A stretch of DNA of 64,000 bases from positions 62,001 through 126,000 of the forward strand of contig NZ_BMLW01000015.1 in the NCBI RefSeq assembly GCF_014645515.1, given 5' to 3'. The notes under the pieces were generated by a model. The model was given only the letters and a program-made list of their open reading frames with translations. It had not been told where the DNA came from and made no database searches. Within the stretch, counting starts at the first letter, position 1; every line of letters starts with the position of its first letter. Shown piece after piece: positions 25,148 to 33,842 of the stretch. The translations under genes and the position numbers were made by a program. The stretch is from Oceanobacillus neutriphilus (GTDB lineage Bacteria > Bacillota > Bacilli > Bacillales > Amphibacillaceae).

Positions 25148-26233
25148 GTGTCTATCAAAAAACGGTTAATTTTATCTAACATAGCAATGATCCTTGTTCC
25201 AGGAGCTTTACTATTGGTAACAGAGATAGTTTTAGGATACTTCCTGTTTGTCGTTTTTAACGGCGACCCGCAAGGTGAAGATTTAAAGGTTTTTGTCCAA
25301 TTCCGATTTATTGCGATTGCGCTTATTTTAATACTGACGAATGGTTTACTGACCTATTTTATGTCCAGAAGTATTATCAAACCGATTTCTAAATTATCTA
25401 CGGCAGCAAAGAAAATCAGTGAAGGCAATTTGGAATACAGTGTCCAGTCGGATAAAAAGGATGAATTAGGCGACCTTGCCAATACGTTTGAACAGATGCG
25501 ACTTAAATTGAAAGAAGCAGATAGAGAGCAGAAACAATATGAACAGAATCGTCAGGAGCTGATTGCCAGTATCTCTCATGATTTAAAAACCCCGTTAACC
25601 TCTATAAAAGGCTATGTGAAAGGAATTCAGGATGGGGTCGCGAACACTCCTGAAAAGCTGGACAGGTATATGGGCACCATTTACAGAACAGCAAATGATA
25701 TGGACGTACTTATTGATGAATTATTTTTATATTCAAAGCTCGATTTAAAAAGAGAAACCTTCCAATTTGAACAAGTAGATTTATATGCTTTTTTTGCCGA
25801 TTTTATTGATGAATTGGCATTTAACCTGGAAAAGAGGCAGGGAACAGCTGCCTTATCAGCCAATAAAGAAAACAGCTATGTGGTGACAGCAGACCGCGAA
25901 AAGTTAAGAAGAGTAGTGATGAATATTATTCAAAACAGTTTAAAATACATGGACAAAGAACAGAAGGAAATCCAAGTGAATTTGACATCTGAATCTGACA
26001 GAATCGTCGTGGAAATGAAGGACAATGGAAAGGGGATAAGGGAAGAAGATATTCCTTATATTTTTCAAAGCTTTTACCGGACAGATACTTCGAGGAATTC
26101 TGCTACAGGGGGCAGCGGACTTGGGTTGTCCATTGTCAAAAAAATAATTCAAGAGCATGGTGGAGTGGTTTGGGCCGAGAGCGAACCAGACAAAGGAACG
26201 AGTATCTACTTTACATTAAAGAAGGTGATGTAA
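25148..26233 (+). CDS. Sensor histidine kinase
   Basis: 361 residues: two membrane segments (about 10-35 and 58-80) with a very short external loop, HAMP (about 80-135, SRSIIKPISKLSTAAKKISEGN), HisKA with SISHDLKTPLTSIKGYVKG, and HATPase ending in GGSGLGLSIVKKIIQEH. The short loop suggests intramembrane sensing. Start: GTG 25148 with GGAAGGTG 7 bases upstream; the open frame extends to 25076 without a better SD. A TATAAT at 25117-25122 may be its -10. It precedes its regulator, the reverse of the common order. Confidence 0.88.
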   Translation: MSIKKRLILSNIAMILVPGALLLVTEIVLGYFLFVVFNGDPQGEDLKVFVQFRFIAIALILILTNGLLTYFMSRSIIKPISKLSTAAKKISEGNLEYSVQSDKKDELGDLANTFEQMRLKLKEADREQKQYEQNRQELIASISHDLKTPLTSIKGYVKGIQDGVANTPEKLDRYMGTIYRTANDMDVLIDELFLYSKLDLKRETFQFEQVDLYAFFADFIDELAFNLEKRQGTAALSANKENSYVVTADREKLRRVVMNIIQNSLKYMDKEQKEIQVNLTSESDRIVVEMKDNGKGIREEDIPYIFQSFYRTDTSRNSATGGSGLGLSIVKKIIQEHGGVVWAESEPDKGTSIYFTLKKVM

Positions 26234-26920
26234 ATGCAAAGTGTACTGATTATTGAAGATGAGAAGGACATTGCTGCATTGGAAAGAGACTATTTGGAGA
26301 TAAACGGGTTTAAAAGTGATATTGCGACAACAGGAGAAGAAGGGCTGAAACTGGCAACGGCAAATTCCTACAGTCTCATCCTATTAGACTTGATGCTGCC
26401 GGGAATCGATGGATTTGCTTTGTGTGAAAAGCTGCGGGAAACATTGGATGTACCTATATTGATGGTGACAGCCAGAAAGGAAGATATCGACAAGATTCGC
26501 GGATTTGGCAGAGGAGCAGATGACTATATTGTAAAGCCATTTAACCCAAATGAGCTGATTGCAAGAGTAAAAGCACATATTTCAAGGTATGACCGTTTAA
26601 CAAAGCGGGATAAGAAACCAAATGAAATTCATATGAAAAATCTGACGGTTGATCATGGGTCACGACGGGTTTTTCTGGATAACAAGGAGAAAATATTTAC
26701 CGCAAAAGAATATGATTTATTGTATTTTTTAGCGTCTAATCCGAATATTGTCTTTACGAAAGAGCATCTGTTTGAACAGATTTGGGGGTATGATGCTATC
26801 GGAGATAATACGACAGTTACGGTTCATATCCGGAAAATACGGGAGAAAATCGAGGAGAATCCCTCTTTACCGCAATTTATTGAAACAATCTGGGGTGTGG
26901 GGTATCGGTTTCAGAAATGA
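26234..26920 (+). CDS. OmpR-family response regulator
   Basis: 228 residues: receiver domain with the acidic pair IIEDEKD, phospho-Asp in LLDLMLPGIDG and Lys in IVKPF, then a winged-helix DNA-binding domain ending GVGYRFQK. It begins directly after the kinase stop (AAGGTGATGTAAATG), so the two are co-translated. A likely binder of the tandem repeats at 24489-24532. Confidence 0.92.
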   Translation: MQSVLIIEDEKDIAALERDYLEINGFKSDIATTGEEGLKLATANSYSLILLDLMLPGIDGFALCEKLRETLDVPILMVTARKEDIDKIRGFGRGADDYIVKPFNPNELIARVKAHISRYDRLTKRDKKPNEIHMKNLTVDHGSRRVFLDNKEKIFTAKEYDLLYFLASNPNIVFTKEHLFEQIWGYDAIGDNTTVTVHIRKIREKIEENPSLPQFIETIWGVGYRFQK

Positions 26921-27683
26921 GAAGATTATTTTGTTTTTCGATATACCTGAAATATCCTCATATTAATATTTAAATCCGATTCGCAGTACGTGTGAATATA
27001 AACTCCTAAACTGCTGTCATAATAAGTTTTGCGGTCTTTTTTCGCGATCGAAGATGATATTTATTTAATTTGTTTATATTCGATTTTAGTTAAAGTACTA
27101 ATGTATAGTATACTTGAAAAGTAATTACATTTAGAAGGGAGGCAAGTGTAAATATGAAAACGATAGGGTACAGCACTTAATTTTTAATGAAATTCTTGAA
27201 ACTAAAAAAATATTAGTTTCAAAGATAAATTAAACAGGAAAATGAAAGAAGGTGACTATCAAATGTTAGATGTCTAAATGTCATAAAGCAATAATCTTTA
27301 ATTTTCTATAGCCAACAGTTAAAATTATTTCTCCAATAGATAATACTACTCAAATTCTTCGTTTATTGCACTAATTGGTTATACTTTCTATAAAAAGAGC
27401 AATGGAAATACCCCTAATCCCTTTGCAATAGGACAAGCAAGCTGTCTAAGCGAATTAGTTCTAATGTCAGACATTTGCTTGGACAAAAAGCTTAAACATT
27501 ATCAATAAGTGCAAATCACTCATCTTAATATTCCCGAGGATTCCAATTGAATAATTTGGATATATAAGTAAGCCTAGTTTCGAAAACTGTGAAATTATAT
27601 GAAAAGCCAGTTTGTTAATTAATGTATTTATCTGAATTTATATTTAAATGAGGAGAGGAGTAAAAAGTCATCTAGAACATAAA
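26921..27683. other. Long AT-rich gap with tiny frames
   Basis: A promoter-like TATACT (about 27109) precedes an SD (GGGAGG 27137-27142) and an 8-codon frame MKTIGYST (27154-27180), then a perfect 10-bp hairpin (27196-27222, ttgaaactaa and complement), then a second SD with MLDV (27263-27277). Further on, 27366-27509 is open without a start (FIALIGYTFYKKSNGNTPNP, stop after KLKHYQ). It looks like a decayed region; no family recognised. Confidence 0.35.
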
Positions 27684-27716
27684 TTGTTAGAAAATAAATG
27701 TATTATATGATATAAT
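27684..27716 (+). promoter_or_regulatory. Promoter of the toxin-antitoxin pair
   Basis: TTGTTA (27684-27689), 16-bp spacer, TATGAT (27706-27711); TATAAT overlaps at 27711-27716. Transcription would start at or next to the toxin ATG (27721), giving an mRNA with almost no leader. Confidence 0.55.
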
Positions 27717-27720
27717 TATA

Positions 27721-28203
27721 ATGAATATAAACGGGTATAAACTAGTAATGATTCATGATGAAAATGACCAGAACGTTGTCGGGGAGTATTTACAAAACCT
27801 TTATGAAAAATCAAAATTGTCCCCAAAGGCAAAACTACATTTGATGTTTCTTAATAGTGCATTCAATCTTTTGAGTGTACAGACATTAGAAAGCTTAATT
27901 AATAAACGAACGGAGCTCACCATTACTCTCAATGGTGAGCAGAGGACAAAGCATTATCATTTAGTAAAACCTCTAAGACTAATACCAATCTATGAATTGC
28001 GTTATGCTATGAATGGGAACGAGCATCTGCGCTTTTTGTTTTTCCCTTTTCAGCACAGAAGACAACACTATTACGTTTTTGTGAAATGTTTCATAAAAAT
28101 GCGTACACCACGCATTGATGAAACTGATAAGATGAGAAATTTGACGTTTGAGATGTACAAGAGGGTAAAGAAAAATCCTGAATATTATTTAGAAGGGAAC
28201 TGA
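27721..28203 (+). CDS. HigB-like toxin (RelE/Gp49 type), candidate
   Basis: 160 residues. The C-terminal half carries the pattern of Gp49/HigB mRNA interferases: YELRYAMNGNEHLRFLFFPF, then HYYVFVKCFIKMRTPRIDE and a helical end with KRVKKNPEYYL. The N-terminal half is longer than usual for the family. The gene is followed after 6 bases by an XRE antitoxin, the toxin-first order of higBA. No SD precedes ATG 27721, and the next in-frame ATG (27748) also lacks a good one. A perfect 10-bp stem (27915-27940) lies within the coding region and may affect translation. Confidence 0.72.
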   Translation: MNINGYKLVMIHDENDQNVVGEYLQNLYEKSKLSPKAKLHLMFLNSAFNLLSVQTLESLINKRTELTITLNGEQRTKHYHLVKPLRLIPIYELRYAMNGNEHLRFLFFPFQHRRQHYYVFVKCFIKMRTPRIDETDKMRNLTFEMYKRVKKNPEYYLEGN

Positions 28204-28209
28204 TAAATA

Positions 28210-28542
28210 ATGAAAAAGAAAAAAGATCTTTTAGACATGACAACATCTTTGTTAAAAGAAGGGCATCCCGATTTGAAGGAATCCTTAGAAGGCCTGTCAC
28301 CAATATATGCAAAAATCATATTTGCCCGCCGGATGCAGTATGGTTATACGCAAGAAGAGCTTGCTAACAAAGCAAATATAGGATTAAAAACAATTTCCCG
28401 GGCGGAGGGAGGGTTTGATAATCTTTCCACAGTAACATATGATAAAATTTTTCGGTCCTTGGATTTGAGTGTTAAAGATATAGCTCAAGCTATGCTTCAA
28501 CTGCAATCAAATGATGATGAGCTTGCTGCGACTTCTATTTAA
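28210..28542 (+). CDS. XRE-family antitoxin (HigA-like)
   Basis: 110 residues with a central helix-turn-helix (about 42-95: ARRMQYGYTQEELANKANIGLKTISRAEGG). The N-terminal stretch (KKDLLDMTTSLLKEGHPDL) is likely the toxin-contact segment. SD GAAGGGAAC. Such proteins neutralise the cognate RNase and repress their shared promoter. Followed by a strong terminator. Confidence 0.8.
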   Translation: MKKKKDLLDMTTSLLKEGHPDLKESLEGLSPIYAKIIFARRMQYGYTQEELANKANIGLKTISRAEGGFDNLSTVTYDKIFRSLDLSVKDIAQAMLQLQSNDDELAATSI

Positions 28543-28567
28543 AGGGAAACTTCATTAATATATAAAC

Positions 28568-28602
28568 AAAGACGGATCGCCTGTTTTAGCGGTCCGTCTT
28601 TA
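28568..28602. terminator. Bidirectional terminator
   Basis: A 13-bp stem aaagacggatcgc/gcggtccgtcttt with G-T pairing and T runs on both sides, between converging antitoxin and padR genes. Confidence 0.85.
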
Positions 28603-28615
28603 ATTGATGAAAAAA

Positions 28616-29296
28616 TTATTCATTACCTGATTTATTCTCATCATCCTCAGCAATATTTAAAAGCTCTTCTCTTGTTTTTTCAAGCAGCTCCTGCAGCTGT
28701 TTATTCTTCTCTGGATTATCCATAACCTGGCGTCCTACTTTAAAGAAATCCTGGAATAGCCCCTGCATTTCGGATCTTAAGTTTTGCATTTCCTCGATAT
28801 TAACATTCTCAAATTGGTTCATTCGTGAAACAAAAGGATCTTCCTTTTGGTGCTGATTTAAATAGGCAATGCCTTCATCGGTAATATGATATACCTTTTT
28901 CCTGCCTTCTTTAACGGCCTCCACAAGATCCTGATCCTCCAGCATTTGCAGTGTTGGATAAACGGAGCCAGGGCTGGGTGAGTAAAACCCCTTAAATTTT
29001 TCTTCTAAAACCTTGATAATGTCATAGCCGTGTCTTGGCTGCTTTTGTAGTATTTTTAATAAAACAATCTTAATATCTCCACGTTTGAAAAAACGTTCAC
29101 CGCCACGACCGCCACCTCTGCCGTCATGTCCTGCGAAGAAATGAGGACCGCCTCTTCTTTCAAAATGTTCATTGCCCATCCCGAATTTATTCCGGCTTAA
29201 GAATTCTTTGTGAAATTTGTTATCTCCATCGAAAGCATGGTGGTGATTAAAATGAGCCTGCTTTTGGAAAAATGGATGTTGGTCTTGTTGAAACAT
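28616..29296 (-). CDS. PadR-family regulator with His/Gly/Arg-rich N-terminus
   Basis: 226 residues. A low-complexity N-terminal extension (about 1-72) rich in His, Phe, Gly and Arg leads to FKRGDIKIVLLKILQKQPRHGYDIIK, the PadR winged helix (about 72-150) with SPSPGSVYPTLQMLEDQDLV. A C-terminal coiled-coil dimerisation region follows (about 165-225). The His-rich arm could bind metal, but that is only suggestive. SD AGGAGG. Two palindromes upstream are the likely autoregulatory operators. No target gene is adjacent on its own strand. Confidence 0.87.
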   Translation of the reverse strand: MFQQDQHPFFQKQAHFNHHHAFDGDNKFHKEFLSRNKFGMGNEHFERRGGPHFFAGHDGRGGGRGGERFFKRGDIKIVLLKILQKQPRHGYDIIKVLEEKFKGFYSPSPGSVYPTLQMLEDQDLVEAVKEGRKKVYHITDEGIAYLNQHQKEDPFVSRMNQFENVNIEEMQNLRSEMQGLFQDFFKVGRQVMDNPEKNKQLQELLEKTREELLNIAEDDENKSGNE

Positions 29297-29333
29297 AATA
29301 AATTCCTCCTGATTAATATTTTTTGCTTCGAAG

Positions 29334-29376
29334 TTAACGATATATCGTTAAATAAAATGATAAACGATATATCGTT
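29334..29376. promoter_or_regulatory. Paired PadR operators
   Basis: Two palindromes with the core AACGATATATCGTT: 29334-29351 (perfect 18 bp, TTAACGATATATCGTTAA) and 29363-29376, centres 27 bp apart, upstream of padR. Confidence 0.8.
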
Positions 29377-29478
29377 AACTGTCAAGATAAAGTATTTTCG
29401 TTCTGTATTTGGCGATTACATCTGGATGAACAAAATACATACTATGCTATACTAAAATAAAAAAGGCAGGTGCAGCAT

Positions 29479-30090
29479 ATGACAAAGAAGCTATTATTAA
29501 CAGGATTTGAACCTTTTCTTGATTTCTCTATTAATCCAACAATGAAAATTGCAGAAGAGTTAAATGGTGCAGCAATTGGAGATTACACGATTACTTCTCA
29601 TGTATTATCTGTAGATTTCCATCAGGCAGGAAAACAGCTCCTGCAATTAATTGACGAGACAAAGCCGGATGCGATTATTTCTCTTGGCCTTGCCGGCGGC
29701 AGATTCAAAATTAACCCGGAACGTATTGCTATTAATGTGAACGATGGACCAAAGGATAATCAGGGGCATAAGCCGGATAATGAAGTCATCTGGGAAAATG
29801 GAGCAGATGGAATGTTCTCTACTTTACCTATCAGCAGAATGGTCCAACAGCTGAACGCGCAAGGACTTCCGGCGGAAATTTCTAATAGTGCGGGGACCTA
29901 CCTGTGTAATCATGTCATGTATCAAGCATTGCATTATACGAAAATAAATAATCTGTCTCTTCCAGCTGGTTTTATCCATATCCCGGCATCTCATGAGCTT
30001 GCGATTGAGCATGGGAAGATACCGAGCTGGAGTCATGATGATTTGAAGAGAGCTATTACGATTTGTATTGAAACCTTGGCTGAAGCATAG
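29479..30090 (+). CDS. pcp: Pyroglutamyl-peptidase I (C15)
   Basis: 203 residues; removes N-terminal pyroglutamate from peptides in the cytoplasm. Catalytic triad visible: Glu81 (INPERIAIN), Cys143 (SAGTYLCNHVMY) and His167 (GFIHIPASHE), with the N-terminal LLLTGFEPFLDFSINPT motif. ATG 29479 is 8 bases from AGG; an in-frame GTG three codons upstream overlaps that SD. Followed by an amidohydrolase, possibly cotranscribed. Confidence 0.95.
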   Translation: MTKKLLLTGFEPFLDFSINPTMKIAEELNGAAIGDYTITSHVLSVDFHQAGKQLLQLIDETKPDAIISLGLAGGRFKINPERIAINVNDGPKDNQGHKPDNEVIWENGADGMFSTLPISRMVQQLNAQGLPAEISNSAGTYLCNHVMYQALHYTKINNLSLPAGFIHIPASHELAIEHGKIPSWSHDDLKRAITICIETLAEA

Positions 30091-30152
30091 ATAAGTAAAT
30101 TGTGTTCTAGCGCTGTAAACAATAAATCTCTATTAGAAATGAGGAATAACCC

Positions 30153-30722
30153 ATGAAAAAAGCATTGATAAATATTGATTACACAGTTGATTTTGTAGCC
30201 GAGAATGGCGCTTTAACATGTGGCAAGCCCGGACAGGAACTGGAAAATACCATCGTTTCGTTAACAGAGCAATTTATCAGTGATGGTGATTACACAGTTT
30301 TTGCTGTTGATGTTCACGATAAAGATGATCCCTATCATCCAGAATCGAACCTGTTTCCGCCTCATAATATTCGGGGAACAAGCGGAAGAGATTTATATGG
30401 CAGGTTGCAGGAAACATATGAAATAAACAAGAATAAAGAAAACGTATATTACATGGATAAAACGAGATATTCCGCTTTTGCCGGAACAGATTTAGAAATA
30501 AAATTGCGGGAAAGAAATATTGAAGAAGTGCATCTGGTTGGCGTATGTACAGATATTTGTGTGCTGCATACAGCTGTGGATGCCTATAATAAGGGATTCC
30601 GTATTGTTGTGCACAAAGATGCTGTCGCTTCATTTAATCAGGCCGGGCATGATTGGGCGCTGGGGCATTTTGAAAGCTCGCTGGGGGCTGATGTGAAGGA
30701 ATTTGAGGATAGGAATATATAA
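30153..30722 (+). CDS. Isochorismatase-fold cysteine hydrolase, nicotinamidase-like
   Basis: 189 residues. The Asp-Lys-Cys triad is Asp9 (NIDYTVDF), Lys103 (MDKTRYSAFAGT) and Cys136 (GVCTDICVLHT); VDVHDKDDPYHPES supplies the metal-site region of nicotinamidases. Close in form to the YueJ/PncA group that converts nicotinamide to nicotinate for NAD salvage, but other amidases share this layout. SD GAGG. 62 bases downstream of pcp. Confidence 0.82.
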   Translation: MKKALINIDYTVDFVAENGALTCGKPGQELENTIVSLTEQFISDGDYTVFAVDVHDKDDPYHPESNLFPPHNIRGTSGRDLYGRLQETYEINKNKENVYYMDKTRYSAFAGTDLEIKLRERNIEEVHLVGVCTDICVLHTAVDAYNKGFRIVVHKDAVASFNQAGHDWALGHFESSLGADVKEFEDRNI

Positions 30723-30943
30723 GAAAATACGTATTTTAGATAATAAAAAGTACAGAAATGCCTTGCCGCAATAGCATTTGTATTTTTGTTACCGTCAGAT
30801 TTTTCGATGCATTATTTACTTAAAATGAATCAATTACTACATGAAAGTACTCATCAACCGTTGCATGTAATTCGCAGGGCTTTTCCTGTATAATAATTGT
30901 AAGTGATTTAAAAAAAGACAGTGAGAAAGCAGGTGAATCTATT

Positions 30944-31708
30944 ATGCAGCCACCATTTGATATTACGGATCATATGCTAAATCGAATAGTAGAAATATCC
31001 GAACTAGTAGGAGAGCTGAAATCGGAGTATGAGCGAAACCTGCACATGAGAAAAGACAATCGTATTCGTTCCATACAGTCTTCTTTGGCGATTGAAAATA
31101 ATACACTGACGATTCAGCAAGTAACAGATATTATTGATGGGAAAAGAATATTAGGTAGTCCAAAAGAAATAAAAGAAGTTAAAAATGCGTACGGTGCATA
31201 TGAAGCAATATTATCATTTGACCCATACAGCGTGGAAGATTTTTTAAAAGCGCATGGTTATTTGACTAATGAATTAGTAGAGTTTTCAGGGAGATTTAGA
31301 CAAAAAGATGTTGGCATTTTTGATGCGAAAGGAAATGTTGTTCATGTAGGGGCCAGACCACAATTTATTGTGTCACTTGTGGAAGAGCTTTTCTCATGGT
31401 CAAAAACAGCATCGACTCCTGCCTTAATTAAAAGTTGTGTTATACACTATGAAATAGAGGCTATCCATCCTTTTGAAGATGGGAATGGGAGAATAGGGCG
31501 TTTTTGGCAGAATGTTATTTTGAGCGGGTGGCAACCTATATTTGCCTGGATACCGTTTGAAACAATTATCTATGAACATCAACAGCAGTACTATGATGTT
31601 CTGGCTTTAGCAGATAAAGATAATAACTCAACGAAATTTATTGAATTTATGCTTGATGTGATTTTGGAAACATTACAGAAATATCCTAAGAAAGATGATG
31701 TGCAATGA
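30944..31708 (+). CDS. Fic-domain protein, class II with N-terminal inhibitory helix
   Basis: 254 residues. Catalytic loop HPFEDGNGRIGR (His175 to Arg186), the full motif for AMP transfer. The N-terminal helix carries SLAIEN (Ser47, Glu51, Asn52), matching the inhibitory [S/T]xxxE[G/N] motif, so activity should be self-restrained. Fic proteins move AMP onto hydroxyl groups of target proteins. There is no partner antitoxin and no C-terminal winged helix, unlike longer Fic-HTH proteins. Own SD (AGGTGA) and a terminator after it. Confidence 0.88.
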   Translation: MQPPFDITDHMLNRIVEISELVGELKSEYERNLHMRKDNRIRSIQSSLAIENNTLTIQQVTDIIDGKRILGSPKEIKEVKNAYGAYEAILSFDPYSVEDFLKAHGYLTNELVEFSGRFRQKDVGIFDAKGNVVHVGARPQFIVSLVEELFSWSKTASTPALIKSCVIHYEIEAIHPFEDGNGRIGRFWQNVILSGWQPIFAWIPFETIIYEHQQQYYDVLALADKDNNSTKFIEFMLDVILETLQKYPKKDDVQ

Positions 31709-31720
31709 AGTGAGACTATT

Positions 31721-31764
31721 AAAGAAGGATCTCCTAATATCAAAATTAGAGATTCTTCTTTTCT
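31721..31764 (+). terminator. Terminator of the fic gene
   Basis: A stem of aaagaaggatctc and its near complement gagattcttcttt, ending in a T-rich run. Confidence 0.75.
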
Positions 31765-31934
31765 ATTTCACATCAATAAGAATTTAAATTTTAGCCCTAG
31801 ATTCATAAACAAGCTGAAACCACAAACTATACTTTACAAGGAAACAATGATAATATTTTTATTACAGATTCATATAATTGGGAATTTACTCAAATATGCA
31901 AAACATTAATGACATGGTGGAGAGGGGAAAAGTT

Positions 31935-33092
31935 ATGTATCAAAATATTCTAAGACATCCTGGACCGACGCCAATTCCTAAAAAAGTGGAATTGGCGATG
32001 GCGCAAGATATGATCAGCCATCGTTCAGAGGAATTTATGAAATTGTACCGGGAAACAACAGAACGTATTAAAACCGTATTTGGAACGAAGCAGAATATTA
32101 TGCTTCTTCCTTCGGGCGGAACGGCGGCATTAGAAGCAGCTGTAGCCAATACTGCTTCTGCTGGGGATGAAGTAGTTGTTGTTACAATAGGTGCTTTTGG
32201 GAACTATTTTGTTTCGATATGTGAGAAACATGGCCTGCATGTTCATAAACTCGAGAAAAACTGGGGCGAAGCTTGTACAAAGGAAGAGCTCGCAGAATTT
32301 TTAAAGCCATTATCCGGTATCAAATCTGTTTTTGCGACTTATAATGAGACTTCCACAGGCGTCTTAAACCCGGTTGATCAATTGGCAGAGGCAGTACACG
32401 AGAACTCAGATGCTTTATTTATTGTGGATGGAGTAAGCTGTATCGGCGGCGCCCCTGCAGAGATGGACAAATGGGGCATTGATATTTTAGTAACAGGCTC
32501 CCAAAAAGCAATTATGCTTCCGCCGGGCCTTGCCTTCGTAGCTGTAAGTGAAAGGGCTTGGAAGGTTATAGAGAAGAATGATACAACTGTTTACTATCTA
32601 AACCTGTTAAGCTACCGTGAATGGGACGAAAAATCAATGACCCCTAATACACCGGCAATTTCATTGATTATGGGATTATCTGCGGTTTGTGATTTAATAG
32701 AGGAAGAAGGCGGATTTTCGAAAACAGTAGAACGTCATAAGGTCATGAAAAATATGGTTCGGGAAGCTATGAGAGCTCTTTCCATTGACTTGTTAACAAG
32801 TGATGAGCATGCCTCACCAACCTTAACGACAATCTGTGCTCCAAAGGGATTAGATCTTTCGGACTTTTTAGCACACTTAAAGAAAAAATATCATCTTGAT
32901 TTTGCCGGTGGTCTTGGACAGCTTCAGGGCAAAGTTTTCAGATTTGGGCATATGGGATATTGTTTCCCAAGCGATATACTTCAAGCAGTATCCCTGATTG
33001 AAGCAGGCTTGCAGGACTTCTCTTACCAATTTGAGAGCGGTGCTGGGGTAAAGGCAGCTCAAGATGTGTTCTTATCCTCATTAAAAAAATAA
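31935..33092 (+). CDS. Class V aminotransferase (alanine/serine-glyoxylate, PucG-like)
   Basis: 385 residues, PLP enzyme. LRHPGPTPIP start, LLPSGGTAALEAA phosphate-binding region and the PLP Lys191 in VTGSQKAIMLPPGL. Relatives transaminate glyoxylate with alanine, serine or (S)-ureidoglycine (PucG in purine breakdown). No purine genes are nearby, so the amino donor is open. ATG 31935 is 8 bases from GGAGAGGGG; the upstream in-frame ATGs lack an SD. Confidence 0.88.
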   Translation: MYQNILRHPGPTPIPKKVELAMAQDMISHRSEEFMKLYRETTERIKTVFGTKQNIMLLPSGGTAALEAAVANTASAGDEVVVVTIGAFGNYFVSICEKHGLHVHKLEKNWGEACTKEELAEFLKPLSGIKSVFATYNETSTGVLNPVDQLAEAVHENSDALFIVDGVSCIGGAPAEMDKWGIDILVTGSQKAIMLPPGLAFVAVSERAWKVIEKNDTTVYYLNLLSYREWDEKSMTPNTPAISLIMGLSAVCDLIEEEGGFSKTVERHKVMKNMVREAMRALSIDLLTSDEHASPTLTTICAPKGLDLSDFLAHLKKKYHLDFAGGLGQLQGKVFRFGHMGYCFPSDILQAVSLIEAGLQDFSYQFESGAGVKAAQDVFLSSLKK

Positions 33093-33124
33093 CAAATCAA
33101 TCGAAAATAATAGAGTTCATGATG

Positions 33125-33168
33125 GTATCCCACAAGTTGAGTAAACTTGCGGGATACTGTATTTTTAT
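33125..33168 (+). terminator. Terminator of the aminotransferase gene
   Basis: A 14-bp stem gtatcccacaagtt / aacttgcgggatac (one mismatch), loop gagta, then TGTATTTTTA. Confidence 0.88.
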
Positions 33169-33219
33169 ATCTAGATTGAAGCGGGACGGGTTCTATTGTT
33201 GGCACAGCCAGTCTATTAA

Positions 33220-33837
33220 CTACATAAAACTCACTAACTCTTTTAAATCTCTGATCATATAATCCCCAGATAAACTGCTATCCGAATCGTCAGTTAAAAT
33301 AATAGATTTAACTCCAGCATTTTGGGCACAATCAGCATCAATTTGCCGGTCTCCCACATAGAATACAGCATCTTTATTTAGTTTATATTTGTCGACAATG
33401 TATTCTATCCCCTGCGCATGAGGCTTCCTTTCAAAGCCATATTCACTGGTGATAACCTCTTTGAAAAACTGGGTCAGATTGAGATTTTCAAGTACATGGG
33501 CAGTGGATTTCCCCTTGTGTGTGTAAATAAAGTTTTGAATATTATTTTGATATAAATAATCTAAAACATATGCTGCATGCGGGATACATTTTATTTCACC
33601 GGCTCTCTGATTATTAAGATTAGAAGCCAGTGTTTTTAGCTGGTGTTTGTCATAATCAGAGCTGTTAGCCATTAAACCAATAAATGCGTTAACGGATTTA
33701 GATTTAACATATTGATAGATTTCTTTTTGGGAGTATGAAAGATGACACTGACCAGCAACAATTGCCAAGTTATCTACAATAATTTCGTAAGAGTCAATAA
33801 TTGTCCCATCTAAATCCCATATAAAGCTGTTTTTCAT
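33220..33837 (-). CDS. HAD-superfamily phosphatase
   Basis: 205 residues. Motif I WDLDGTIIDS, motif II YTHKGK, motif III Lys in ERKPHAQGIEY and motif IV YVGDRQIDADCA. A helical cap insert between motifs I and II makes it a C1-type, phosphoglycolate phosphatase-like or PpaX-like enzyme. Substrate not readable. The second gene of a two-gene unit, 5 bases after the VOC gene, with its SD (GAAGGAG) inside the VOC gene's end. Confidence 0.85.
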   Translation of the reverse strand: MKNSFIWDLDGTIIDSYEIIVDNLAIVAGQCHLSYSQKEIYQYVKSKSVNAFIGLMANSSDYDKHQLKTLASNLNNQRAGEIKCIPHAAYVLDYLYQNNIQNFIYTHKGKSTAHVLENLNLTQFFKEVITSEYGFERKPHAQGIEYIVDKYKLNKDAVFYVGDRQIDADCAQNAGVKSIILTDDSDSSLSGDYMIRDLKELVSFM

Positions 33838-33842
33838 ATTTT

